Part shown: piece by piece, positions 48,092 to 55,682 of the stretch
Layout of the letters: each line of letters starts with the position of its first letter
How positions within the stretch are numbered: the stretch's first letter is position 1
Source: Clostridia bacterium
GTDB lineage: Bacteria > Bacillota > Clostridia > Christensenellales > Aristaeellaceae
Direction: 5' to 3'
Assembly (NCBI GenBank): GCA_017541205.1
Contig: JAFXZO010000073.1
Location: forward strand, 1-55,682
Length of the DNA: 55,682 bases
Translations under genes and position numbers: made by a program
Notes under the pieces: model-generated
What the model saw: only the letters and a program-made list of their open reading frames with translations
What the model was told of the DNA's origin: nothing
Databases searched by the model: none

Positions 48092-49740
48092 TTGCTTTCA
48101 TTTTCCTTTACGGTATAGCGGGAGCCGTTCTTATTCCCCTCCAGTGCCAACCGCCCCTCCTTCACCAGCTTTTGCAGTAGCCGATAAGCCTGGGGCGGGG
48201 CCACGTGCAGCAATTCGATCACGTCTTTCCGGGTGATGGATTCTTTTTTCTCCGCCAGTTTCATGATAAGCTCTTTATATCGAATCTGGTCGATATCGGT
48301 CTGCCGCACGTATTCCGCGGGATCGAGGTACATTTTTGCGCTCAGCACATAGTTTCTGCCCCGCCCGCTGCCCATGGCTTCGATCAGTCCCGCTTCCGTC
48401 AGGCGTTCCAGGGTGGCGCGGAGTTTTGCTTCGGGAAGATTGAGCCCTTGGTTGATGGCTTCCGCGTTCATCCGGCGATTCTCTTTCAGGAGGTTGAGCA
48501 CAAACAAGGACACCAACGGCATCGGTTCCCCGCTCTTTTGCTGGTATTCCGCGATCATCCGCACGATATGCTTATCCGGCATCCCGCGAGGGATGAACAG
48601 CTTCACGCTGACGGCGGTGGACCCGGAATAATCCGGGAAATCACGGCCATAGCGCAGAGAGCCTTCATAAATACGATCCACCCCGCGTCCGCTGCGTTCC
48701 GCCAGGCCGATGCGTTTCAGTGCGTCCGCCAAAACGGGGTTTCGGCCATGGGGTTCAACGGTCAGGATGTTGTTATAAGTGACGCCCTCGATGAAACCGC
48801 CGGGGTTGGAGACGGTCAGGCCGTCGCTGTCCATCTGCACCAGGACGCGGCCCAGCCGGGTATAATCCCGATGGGCAAAGGCGTTGATGACCGCCTCGCG
48901 GACGGCGCGTTTATCAAATTCGGGGATGGACATGCGGTACATGCCCATTTCCATTTCCTGCTCCGGGTTGCGGGCGTCGATGAAATCCATGATTCGCTGG
49001 GCGGCAGCCAGCAACGGCAGGAAAAAGGATTCGTTCACGGAAACTTCGGTGCCCCGCAGCATCTGAAAAGCCGCTTCCGCTGTGGGCATCAATTCCCTGA
49101 TTTTCTGCTGACGGCCGATCAGCAGCAGGCCCGCATAGGTGGGCACAAGCTGCCCGTTCACCGTCACAGCCAGCTGCAGCGCTTTGTCCAGTTCATCGTC
49201 TGGCAGCTCCAGCAGGGTCTTTTCACCGTTGTACGTCAAAATCATCCGCCGCAGCCGTTCCCTCTCCAGCGGGTCAAAATCGGCATACACCGCGCCGGGG
49301 ACGGGCTGTGCGGAGAAGTCCAGCAGCGACAGTTCGCTCAGCCGGGTGTTGATCTCAAAAGGATACATAGGTACGTTTTCCGGCGTGCCGTCCCCTTTGA
49401 TCCTGCGGCGCTGGATTTTCCCCGCGGAGGACGCGACAATGCTCCTGCTCTGCGGCACGTGGATCATGACGACAGGTTCTTCCGCGTTAATCATTTCCAC
49501 CCGCACGGAAACAGGCGGGATGGTTTTATTGGCAATAAACGCCGCCAACTGCGTTATATCCTTATGGGAAGGATGCAGCCCGGTCACCCGTCCGTCGTCC
49601 TCCACGCCTAAATACAAATCCCCGCCGTTGGTGTTGGCAAAGGCTACTACCGCGTCAATCAAATCGTTGTCCGGCAACTTGCCTTTGTCGCTTTTGAACT
49701 CGATTTCCAGAGTTTCACAGGGGGGAATGATTTGGTACAT
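48088..49740 (-). CDS. AlbA_2/Schlafen-type putative ATP-binding transcriptional regulator
   Basis: The 550-residue protein has an AlbA_2 domain (LEIEFKSDKGKLPDNDLIDA, VVAFANTNGGDLYLGVEDDG), a central part with FDKRAVREAVINAFAHRDYT (HATPase-like ATP-binding, HATPase_c_4/RecG-like), a DGLTVSNPGGFIEGVTYNNI stretch, and two winged-helix-like parts near the end (NRRMNAEAINQGLNLPEAKL, ESITRKDVIELLHVAPPQAY). Such proteins control stress or mobile-element genes. A perfect palindrome in its own promoter suggests autorepression. The start at 49740 is set by GAGGTG. Confidence 0.8.
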   Translation of the reverse strand: MYQIIPPCETLEIEFKSDKGKLPDNDLIDAVVAFANTNGGDLYLGVEDDGRVTGLHPSHKDITQLAAFIANKTIPPVSVRVEMINAEEPVVMIHVPQSRSIVASSAGKIQRRRIKGDGTPENVPMYPFEINTRLSELSLLDFSAQPVPGAVYADFDPLERERLRRMILTYNGEKTLLELPDDELDKALQLAVTVNGQLVPTYAGLLLIGRQQKIRELMPTAEAAFQMLRGTEVSVNESFFLPLLAAAQRIMDFIDARNPEQEMEMGMYRMSIPEFDKRAVREAVINAFAHRDYTRLGRVLVQMDSDGLTVSNPGGFIEGVTYNNILTVEPHGRNPVLADALKRIGLAERSGRGVDRIYEGSLRYGRDFPDYSGSTAVSVKLFIPRGMPDKHIVRMIAEYQQKSGEPMPLVSLFVLNLLKENRRMNAEAINQGLNLPEAKLRATLERLTEAGLIEAMGSGRGRNYVLSAKMYLDPAEYVRQTDIDQIRYKELIMKLAEKKESITRKDVIELLHVAPPQAYRLLQKLVKEGRLALEGNKNGSRYTVKENESK

Positions 49741-49758
49741 ATCAATCACCTCGTGCTA

Positions 49759-49787
49759 AGTATATAGCACGCGTGCTAAATTGTCAA
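49759..49787 (-). promoter_or_regulatory. Promoter with palindromic operator for the AlbA_2 gene
   Basis: Leftward TTGACA (49787-49782), 17 bases, TATACT (49764-49759). The spacer contains the perfect 14-base palindrome TAGCACGCGTGCTA (49765-49778). Half sites GTGCTA/TAGCA occur just before and after (around 49754 and 49795), suggesting cooperative binding. Confidence 0.8.
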
Positions 49788-49824
49788 TAGCTTTTAGCAT
49801 AAACATGTTATTGTTCCATGTGAT

Positions 49825-50076
49825 CTATATTTTCAAGTATCTATTTCCTTTTTCATATTCTTTTTTATATACGTAATCACCAAACAAATTTGCTATTCTT
49901 TTAATTTGCCTATCACCCCAATGCATTTTGGGCACAAAATAATCTATGGCACACAGAATTGCAAGTATTGCATTTCCTATGCTATAAATCGATATATTGT
50001 TTTCCATATCTCCCGATAAATTGCTTATCAATGAAATAATGAAGAACAAAATTATTGCAAATCGTATTAACCCTAA
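49825..50076 (-). pseudogene. Membrane protein fragment (5' end replaced)
   Basis: The frame reads LIRFAIILFFIISLISNLSG, then two helices with ILAILCAIDYFVP and a basic tail (KRIANLFGDYVYKKEYEKGN). The upstream start of the frame is antisense to the integrase remnant, so the true N-terminus was lost at the junction near 50077. The gene is A+T-rich. No family recognised. Confidence 0.45.
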
Positions 50077-50270
50077 CAGAAGCTTAAGAAGGCGCAGGAG
50101 ATGCAACGTCAGGCCGTCGGCCCAGCTTGGGATGATGGAGGATTCCCCAACCTGGTCTTCACGCATCCTGATGGAAGTCATCTGTCGCAGCCGACAGTCT
50201 GGAAATCCCTACAAAAAATCCTCAAAAAAGCAGGGCTCGAAAGGCACCGCTTCCATGATCTCAGGCACCC
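50077..50270 (+). mobile_element. Tyrosine recombinase (phage integrase) internal fragment
   Basis: The frame, with no start, reads KKAQEMQRQAVGPAWDDGGF, NLVFTHPDGSHLSQPTVWKS, LQKILKKAGLERHRFHDLRH. The HDLRH box and the layout before it are typical of catalytic domains of phage integrases. After HDLRH it becomes unrelated. Both ends of the gene are lost, so it marks an old integration. Confidence 0.6.
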
Positions 50271-50351
50271 CGATGTCAAGCAAGCGACAAAGTATTTATT
50301 CATAAAGACTGTATTGCCTTTTTCTTTCATGATACATTTTTCTTTCACATT

Positions 50352-51302
50352 TCAAGAAAACATACTGAGTTGTTCTGTTTGCGTGGAATTCCGGGATGCC
50401 AGCAGTTGATTCACATCGCCGTCCCATTGGGAATCAATGGGAATCGCGCCTTGATTGATGAGCGCCTGATTGCCGGGAATATCCGCTTGATTTCTGCACA
50501 GAACCGGAGCCCATTGGTGCTTCAGGCTCTCCACAGCGCCGGACCAGGTGCCGCCTTTATTGTAATCGGATTTGACAACAACCGTCGCTTGGGACTGGAT
50601 ATAAATATACCGATTGCGCATCATGGCGGTGCCCGCGTGAAAACCCGCGTCGGGATTTACGGCTGAGAGCAGCAGCATGTTTTTCTTTTGCAGCGCTTTC
50701 AGGTTTTGCGGTACTTTGATTTTCCTCAATAATGAATCCGACAGGAAGGAGACTGCGGCGCTGCCTTTTTCCAACGCGGCAGTTTCCGCAGTTGAATCTA
50801 CGCCCTTCGCCCCGCCGGATACCACGATAAAGCCATGGCGAACCGTTTTTGCGACGGTGTCCCGGGTGAAAGTCAAATCTTCCTCCGTAATCAAGCGGGA
50901 CCCGGCGTATCCCACTGCCGGCCGATCCAGCAGGCTCAAATCCCCCGCATAATAGAACAGCGGCGGGCAGGTGTTTCCCAAAGCGGCTTTCAGGCGTCTC
51001 GGATACTGCGCATCAGTCCGGGTTACCACATAAACGCCTGCGTCCTGCAAATGATTCAGCGCAAAGGCAAGACTGGCTTCCCGATTCAGCAGCCGTCCGA
51101 TTCGCTCCAACGCTGCATCATCCATGTCCAGCGCATCCCGGGTTTCCGGATCGGAAAGCTGATAAAGCGCTTTGGGCTCCATCTGGCGCTCCATCATTTT
51201 CTTGGCCAGATCACTCCATTCCCGGGGTTCCAGGGGCTTGATTTGCTCATCCTCCCCGATGTGGCTGCAAAGCGCGAAAATGATCGCGGAATTGTCGTTC
51301 AT
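50352..51302 (-). CDS. DprA-like (SLOG-fold) protein
   Basis: The 316-residue protein has DprA/Smf features: an N-terminal helical part (PLEPREWSDLAKKMMERQ) and the Rossmann/SLOG nucleotide site in YAGSRLITEEDLTFTRDTVA, FIVVSGGAKGVDSTAETAAL, and later KKNMLLLSAVNPDAGFHAGT. Two more patches follow (QSQATVVVKSDYNKGGTWSG). It starts two bases after the helicase gene stop, with GGAGG six bases before, so the pair is coupled. DprA loads RecA in transformation; a stand-alone DprA-like protein coupled to a helicase-PRTase suggests defence (ShosA in ShosTA is DprA-like). Confidence 0.85.
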   Translation of the reverse strand: MNDNSAIIFALCSHIGEDEQIKPLEPREWSDLAKKMMERQMEPKALYQLSDPETRDALDMDDAALERIGRLLNREASLAFALNHLQDAGVYVVTRTDAQYPRRLKAALGNTCPPLFYYAGDLSLLDRPAVGYAGSRLITEEDLTFTRDTVAKTVRHGFIVVSGGAKGVDSTAETAALEKGSAAVSFLSDSLLRKIKVPQNLKALQKKNMLLLSAVNPDAGFHAGTAMMRNRYIYIQSQATVVVKSDYNKGGTWSGAVESLKHQWAPVLCRNQADIPGNQALINQGAIPIDSQWDGDVNQLLASRNSTQTEQLSMFS

Positions 51303-51303
51303 G

Positions 51304-53373
51304 TCAAACCTCCGTGCGGCTGCTGTCTGCCAGAGCGAAGGGGTATACCTCTTGGCAGCCGTGTTCCATCAATAGGATGCCGCATACTGTCATCGTCCAG
51401 CGGGAATCCACAATATCGTCCACCAGGATAATTCGCTCCGGGAGAGAGATTCCCTCCCGAATGGAAAAAGATTCAAACGCATTTTGGCATTGATGCGCGC
51501 TGTTCTCCATGGTTTTCTGCGGTTCTGCGGGCTTCTTTTCCAAAGCTTCAAGGTAAGTAAGCCCGCAGCGCGCCGCCAGCCTTTTCACAAAATCCATCAC
51601 GATACCGCTGCGCAGGGATGGAACGGCAACCGCATGGGTGATGCGCTTTTCCTGAATCAATGGAAGCAGCAGACTGGCGCTTTTCCCCACCAATTCATCG
51701 GAGAAGCGCGCAGGCTTCGCGTATTTCCCCTGCCGCACCAATTCACCGTACCCCGGATCGCCATATTTAGAGAGGCACACCCCCGGCATATTCTGATACT
51801 GGATTTTCCCCGCTTTGTGTCCCGCAAAGGCCGGCCACCGTTTCCGCGGCTCAATGGTCAGCACCATTTTATCCACATACGCCGCGGCGGCTTGCCGGGC
51901 GGAAAAGGAGGCGGTTTCAGGAAAGATGGGCCGTCCCAGACAATTTGCGCAATGGCCGCAGGGGAAAGGGGCAGGATCATCCAAGGCATGGATAATAAAC
52001 TGGGAATAACAGCCCTTCGTTCGGACAAGGGCCTTCATCTGCTCCATTTCCTGCCTTCGGATGGCAGTCACGGCATCATAATGAGCACGATTGTAAACAT
52101 AGGGTTTTGGTGAAGCATAGTACAATCTGTCTTCTTTGTAAAGGAAACCGTCATTCTGCAAAAACGTGATGGCTTTATCCATCCGGCTGCGGCTGATATT
52201 GACCTTTTGTTCAATGCCTGCCAGCGTCAGCCCGCCCGCCTCCGTAACAGCAGACAGGATATCGCCCGTTTCTTTTTCCGTTGGAAAGGCGGTGCGGATG
52301 AAATAATCAATGATCTCCTCGTCCTCCTGCCCGTGCATCAGCACCACATACGCCCGTTCAATGTTTCTCCCGGCCCGCCCGATTTGCTGATAATAGGAAA
52401 CGATATTGGCAGGCATCTGATAATGGATGACAAACGCGATATCGCCTTTGTCGTAGCCCATGCCTAATTTGATCGTAGCCACCAGCGCTTTGATTTGATT
52501 GCGCCGGAACAATTCCTCCGCTTCCCGGTTTTTCTCTTCCTCCAATCCATCCCTGGAATAATAGGAGCGGGCGGAAATCCCGTGTTTATTGAGAAAGTCG
52601 CTCAGATAATCGCAGTCCCGCTGGGTCAGGCAGTAGATGATCCCGCTTCCGGGCATATGTGGAATATGCTCCAGCATCCAGGCGTAACGCTCGATTTTGT
52701 TGGGCATATTCAAAACCTGAATCCAAAGTGATTCACGGGCAAGGGAGCCTCTCGATACGAATACGTCCTTTCCCAACTGTTCAGCCAGGTCATTGATCAC
52801 GCGGTCATTGGCCGTAGCGGTCGTGGCCAGTACCGGAACATGGAGCGGCAGCAGCCGGACGATTTCCCGAAGCCGGGCGTATTGCAGCCGGAAATCGTGG
52901 CCCCAATCAGAAATGCAGTGCGCTTCATCGATTACGAAAAGCCCAATGGGGATTTTACAGATTTGCATTTGCACGTCCTGGCTGAACAGCGTTTCCGGCG
53001 TCACCAGCACCAAATCCAGTTGATTGTTCACCATGCTTTGCAAAATGTCCTGCCGCCGATCCTTGACCGTACTGTTTAATACATCGCAGGAAAGGCCCAT
53101 TTTCTGCGCGGCTTCCAATTGGTTTTGCATCAGCGCCAGCAACGGGCTGACCACCAGCGTCATTCCGCCGGATTCTTCCCGCATGAGCTTTGTGGCGATA
53201 AAATAAACCAGACTTTTTCCCCAGCCCGTGCGCTGCACCACCAATGTTCTGCGATGGATCATGGTAGCTTCAATGGCTTCATATTGCCCCGGACGAAACG
53301 CGGCGTCCGGGCCATATAGGGATACCAGGATGCGATACGCCTGCCGGTATATTGCCCGATTCTGTATCTCCAT
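51304..53373 (-). CDS. RecQ-type helicase fused to a C-terminal phosphoribosyltransferase-like domain
   Basis: The 689-residue protein has a RecQ helicase core: motif I VQRTGWGKSLVYFIAT, DEAH-like FVIDEAHCISDWGHDF, then TTATANDRV, a second domain IIYCLTQRDCDYLS, VATIKLGMGYDKGDI and QQIGRAGR. Zn-type Cys follow (FPCGHCANCLG). The C-terminal third contains a PRPP-loop-like ERIILVDDIVDSRWTMTVCG (VDDIVDS...T as in ComF/PRTases). Helicase and PRTase parts together with DprA are found in conflict or natural-competence-like modules. The transcript also carries the TnpW-like gene upstream. The start at 53373 has AGGAAG upstream. Confidence 0.85.
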   Translation of the reverse strand: MEIQNRAIYRQAYRILVSLYGPDAAFRPGQYEAIEATMIHRRTLVVQRTGWGKSLVYFIATKLMREESGGMTLVVSPLLALMQNQLEAAQKMGLSCDVLNSTVKDRRQDILQSMVNNQLDLVLVTPETLFSQDVQMQICKIPIGLFVIDEAHCISDWGHDFRLQYARLREIVRLLPLHVPVLATTATANDRVINDLAEQLGKDVFVSRGSLARESLWIQVLNMPNKIERYAWMLEHIPHMPGSGIIYCLTQRDCDYLSDFLNKHGISARSYYSRDGLEEEKNREAEELFRRNQIKALVATIKLGMGYDKGDIAFVIHYQMPANIVSYYQQIGRAGRNIERAYVVLMHGQEDEEIIDYFIRTAFPTEKETGDILSAVTEAGGLTLAGIEQKVNISRSRMDKAITFLQNDGFLYKEDRLYYASPKPYVYNRAHYDAVTAIRRQEMEQMKALVRTKGCYSQFIIHALDDPAPFPCGHCANCLGRPIFPETASFSARQAAAAYVDKMVLTIEPRKRWPAFAGHKAGKIQYQNMPGVCLSKYGDPGYGELVRQGKYAKPARFSDELVGKSASLLLPLIQEKRITHAVAVPSLRSGIVMDFVKRLAARCGLTYLEALEKKPAEPQKTMENSAHQCQNAFESFSIREGISLPERIILVDDIVDSRWTMTVCGILLMEHGCQEVYPFALADSSRTEV

Positions 53374-53445
53374 GGCCCGACTTCCTGCCTTTCTTCATTA
53401 TCAAGCCATATGCCACCTATTGATAATCTATCACGGGATTATCTG

Positions 53446-53757
53446 TCAACCCATTTTACCACAATGTTCCCTTTGGGGATAAGGCTCGGAGAAGATCAGC
53501 CGCTTTACCTTATCAATCAGCGTTTCTCCTCCGGCGCAGTCGGTCAGGATCGTGTACCGCGTATTGCCGATCTTTCGCTCGATAATGCCGTGGAAGGGAT
53601 TGGTTTCGGATCGCATTGCCTGCCAATCCTCCCAGCTGGGCAGCGGGGAATCAATTGGGAAGTCATAGCAGGCGGCCAGGTCGATGGGTTCATAGTCGCT
53701 TGTGATCCACGCTTGGGTGGAATCACGGTTGGTTTCTTGGGGGACGGGGTAACGCAT
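53446..53757 (-). CDS. TnpW-like protein
   Basis: The 103-residue protein has an N-terminal part MRYPVPQETNRDSTQAWITS and a C-terminal core IIERKIGNTRYTILTDCAGG, ETLIDKVKRLIFSE. The ERKIGNTxYxI...DKVKRLI pattern is that of TnpW, a small protein of Tn4451-type conjugative/integrative elements. It is first in the transcript with the helicase-PRTase and DprA genes, suggesting a mobile-element origin. AAGGAGG lies about 14 bases before the ATG, longer than normal. Confidence 0.6.
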   Translation of the reverse strand: MRYPVPQETNRDSTQAWITSDYEPIDLAACYDFPIDSPLPSWEDWQAMRSETNPFHGIIERKIGNTRYTILTDCAGGETLIDKVKRLIFSEPYPQREHCGKMG

Positions 53758-53784
53758 GGGACTGGGATAAACCTCCTTCAAAAA

Positions 53785-53861
53785 AGTTTCGCATATTTGC
53801 TAAATATATATTATCACATGAAAAGCAACCTGTCAATAGCAGTTTCGCATATTTGATAAAT
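53785..53861. promoter_or_regulatory. Divergent control region with 21-bp direct repeats
   Basis: AGTTTCGCATATTTG-C-TAAAT (from 53785) and AGTTTCGCATATTTG-A-TAAAT (53841-53861) are direct repeats. Leftward TTGACA (53836-53831), 17 bases, TAATAT (53813-53808) drives TnpW/RecQ/DprA; the first repeat lies right after it. The second repeat ends just before the rightward TTGACG (53867-53872), 17 bases, TATAAT (53890-53895), which drives the XRE gene. An XRE-type repressor with direct-repeat sites fits. Confidence 0.8.
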
Positions 53862-53970
53862 TTTTCTTGACGAATAAAACGCTTCCCTGTATAATGCAGG
53901 AGAAGGATGAAACGACATGTCTGTAAAAACAGACACGTTGTTTCAAAGAAATCGGAAGGAACCATACCTG

Positions 53971-54570
53971 ATGAAAACGGGAGAGAAGATCAAATGTATC
54001 CGCAGATTTCGCGGATATAATCAGCCGGACTTTGCCGTGATGATCGGTTTGGGCGAGAATGCCGCGCCGCGTGTCGCGCAATATGAATCCGGCTATCGTG
54101 TACCTTCTTCGAAGATGCTGAAAACGATGGCGGAGGTATTGGACTGCAATACGCTGGCGCTGATGGATGTAACCGGGCAGAATGTGGAAGAGCTGATGAT
54201 GCTTCTCTTCTGGTTGGAGGAAGAGCACCCAGGAATGTTCCATGCTTTTGAGCTGCAACGGTTGAAGCGAAAATCGAACCATGGCCCAGAGCATAAAGCA
54301 CATCAAGACGGTGATACTGACGGCCAATCGAACGATAATGTTTATTATCATGATGGCGATAATTGGCCTGCACATGCTCCCTGCGGATTGTGGGTTGATA
54401 ATCCATTGCTGAATGGATTCATGCGGGAATGGCTTTATCATCAACAGGAACTGAAAGAGAATGTCATCACAAGAGAAGAATACTTCGAGTGGAAAATCGG
54501 CTGGCCCTATACTTGTGATGAATGCGGAAAGCGTAAGCCTATGAAAAAGTGGCGGCTCAGTGAAGTATAA
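53971..54570 (+). CDS. XRE-family regulator with C-terminal Cys-containing domain
   Basis: The 199-residue protein has an HTH_XRE domain (MKTGEKIKCIRRFRGYNQPD, VAQYESGYRVPSSKMLKTMA) and a linker, then a part rich in aromatic and charged residues. Near the end YTCDECGKRK gives one Cys pair. The start at 53971 (GGAAGG about 11 bases upstream) fits the family start better than a longer 53917. It is divergent from the TnpW-RecQ-DprA transcript, with repeats between them. Confidence 0.82.
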   Translation: MKTGEKIKCIRRFRGYNQPDFAVMIGLGENAAPRVAQYESGYRVPSSKMLKTMAEVLDCNTLALMDVTGQNVEELMMLLFWLEEEHPGMFHAFELQRLKRKSNHGPEHKAHQDGDTDGQSNDNVYYHDGDNWPAHAPCGLWVDNPLLNGFMREWLYHQQELKENVITREEYFEWKIGWPYTCDECGKRKPMKKWRLSEV

Positions 54571-54610
54571 TTTTGCATTGCGTATGTCAGCGAAAGCAGG
54601 AAAACAAAAC

Positions 54611-55052
54611 GTGGCAAGCAATGCAGAATTAGTAATTTCTGCACAAAGCTTGTTGGTAGGCTCCGCCCCCAAACCCCTGTTTTCCAGCGCAAGCGCTGTG
54701 GTTATGATCGATAAAAAGCGAAAGTCCGCCGCTCACCAGATTTGATACCAGTCGCTTCTATAACTTACAGCAGTTCCATCGTTCGAACGATTCTGACCAT
54801 CGTCCGAAAACACAGCATTGTGCATAGTCCAAACGCACAATAATGAAAAGAACACCACACAATCAGACGAACCTCTTACATGAAAGCGCATAAGCGCAGG
54901 GATCATTCTTTTCATCTCGGCGTGAGCCGCAACGGCGTTTGATGCAGACAAACGTCACAACCACAGAGCATCAGCTCTGGTATTCGGGGGCTTGGGGGCG
55001 GAGCCAACCAACAAGCTTTGTGCAATTCGGCCCGGATTGCATTGCTTGCCAC
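54611..55052. mobile_element. MITE-like element with long inverted repeats
   Basis: Left arm 54611-54703 (GTGGCAAGCAATGCA, then CACAAAGCTTGTTGGTAGGC, TCCGCCCCCAAACCCC, then CGCTGTGGTT) and right arm 54959-55052 are inverted copies over about 90 bases, with near-identical cores at 54641-54677 and 54987-55024. They enclose about 250 bp with no gene. The arms also make hairpins. No transposase is encoded, so it was moved by one elsewhere or is a relic. Confidence 0.75.
54704..54958. other. MITE interior, no gene
   Basis: A+T-mixed sequence with no convincing open frame on either strand. A minor inverted pair (TTCGAACGATTCTGACCATC) occurs around 54790, but nothing recognisable is coded. Confidence 0.6.
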
Positions 55053-55163
55053 GATCATGCATAACGGGAGAAGGACAGAAGCTGTGCTGAAAACGGACTT
55101 GGTGATATAGCAAAACCCGTCCGAAAGTTCTATGATATTGTGATGTACTGCAGGAGGAAAACC

Positions 55164-55682
55164 ATGCGGAAGGCTGCAAAGCAGATCGGGATTTGTGCGA
55201 TGGCGCTGATTCTTTTTTGCGTGCTGTGCCGTTTGACGGTGTTTCGAACATACACTGCCCATATCCCGATCCAGGAGCGAGTGGAACAAGCACTGCGGGA
55301 AGACAACAGCATACCGCGGACGGAAAGCGATCATGCGGACGTTTTGCGATTGGGCGATATAACGCTTCGTCCGGGCTCGGTCAACGTTCCGATTCGTCCG
55401 AATCAGGCGGGCGAGGCGGACGTCCGCTTGTACGACCAACAGGGGAATGAGATCGCCTTTCAGGTTTTTCGCGTAGGCCCGCTGGGTACGGTATATGATC
55501 CGCAGACAGGAGGGTTTACAGGCGATACTGCCGTGCTGATCGCTGTGACGCTGTTCTGGTTCTTTGTCAGCGCGATCATGATTTGGCATTACTTCCAGGC
55601 AAAGGGGCCGGACTATTACGCTTATTCCACGATTTACTACGCAGGCTTTTCCTTATTTGCGATGCTGACGGGCATCACCATG
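55164..55682 (+). CDS. Membrane protein of unknown family (partial, runs off the window)
   Basis: Starting from ATG with GCAGGAGG eight bases ahead, the 173 visible residues have an N-terminal helix (KQIGICAMALILFCVLCRLT), a soluble domain with RLGDITLRPGSVNVPIRPNQ and VRLYDQQGNEIAFQVFRVGP, then two helices (DTAVLIAVTLFWFFVSAIMI, IYYAGFSLFAMLTGITM). No family recognised. The open frame continues past the edge. Confidence 0.6.
   Translation, partial: MRKAAKQIGICAMALILFCVLCRLTVFRTYTAHIPIQERVEQALREDNSIPRTESDHADVLRLGDITLRPGSVNVPIRPNQAGEADVRLYDQQGNEIAFQVFRVGPLGTVYDPQTGGFTGDTAVLIAVTLFWFFVSAIMIWHYFQAKGPDYYAYSTIYYAGFSLFAMLTGITM

Noticed and set aside
54791-54810. Short TTCGAACGA inverted pair as an operator
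   Set aside because: It lies inside the gene-free MITE core with no promoter nearby.

Overview
The window looks like a chromosomal stretch of a gut or rumen member of the Bacillota, class Clostridia. The grounds are the strong AGGAGG ribosome sites, sigma-A type promoters (TTGACA, 17 bases, TATAAT), a moderately high G+C content with several A+T-rich patches, and the protein families present (FeoB with a small Cys-rich partner, OhrR, MerR-GyrI regulators, a TnpW-like protein, cyclic-di-GMP receptors fused to amino-acid-binding domains). No rRNA, tRNA or CRISPR array was seen.

Left end (1-2.3 kb): an AraC-type tail, a short DtxR-like regulator, and a compact locus carrying three copies of a 16-base palindrome, GTTAG-N6-CTAAC. 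One copy sits just downstream of a leftward consensus promoter that drives no protein gene. It appears to drive a ~110-nt RNA with a CU-rich anti-Shine-Dalgarno stretch between two hairpins. The same palindrome occurs at the feo ferrous-iron operon at 19.5-20.1 kb, so the whole set reads as one metal-responsive regulon with a candidate iron-sparing small RNA.

2.7-7.4 kb: a two-gene cyclic-di-GMP module, one sensor-linked phosphodiesterase and one sensor-linked diguanylate cyclase. 7.4-10.2 kb: a decayed sugar/glycan locus, with an SDR remnant, a ThuA-like gene, a possible permease fragment, a GH30-like tail, an intact esterase and a sulfatase remnant. 10.1-16.7 kb: leftward single-gene units (flavin reductase, GNATs, sucrose hydrolase, RNA 2',3'-cyclic phosphodiesterase, Nudix hydrolase). 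16.9-20.1 kb: feoA-feoA-feoB and a Cys-rich membrane peptide. 20.3-22.3 kb: a rightward peroxide-defence operon (OhrR-like regulator, glutathione peroxidase, two flavodoxin-like proteins).

22.5-47.8 kb: about 30 almost exclusively leftward, mostly monocistronic genes of accessory type (GNAT, Nudix, HAD, serine hydrolases, GrpB, MerR-GyrI, a radical SAM protein, a cation efflux protein, an amidase and others), mixed with truncated or frameshifted genes. Several junctions carry related ~20-50-base repeats, which gives a cassette-like look, but no integron integrase is visible. An IS30-like fragment, a phage-tail fragment and an integrase fragment mark past insertions.

47.9-55.7 kb: an AlbA_2/Schlafen-type ATP-binding regulator under a perfect palindromic operator, with a translationally coupled 54-residue protein. 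Next comes an XRE-controlled locus of TnpW-like protein, RecQ helicase-phosphoribosyltransferase fusion and DprA/SLOG protein, a good candidate for a mobile-element or antiphage system. The end holds a ~440-bp MITE-like inverted-repeat element and the start of an unidentified membrane protein.
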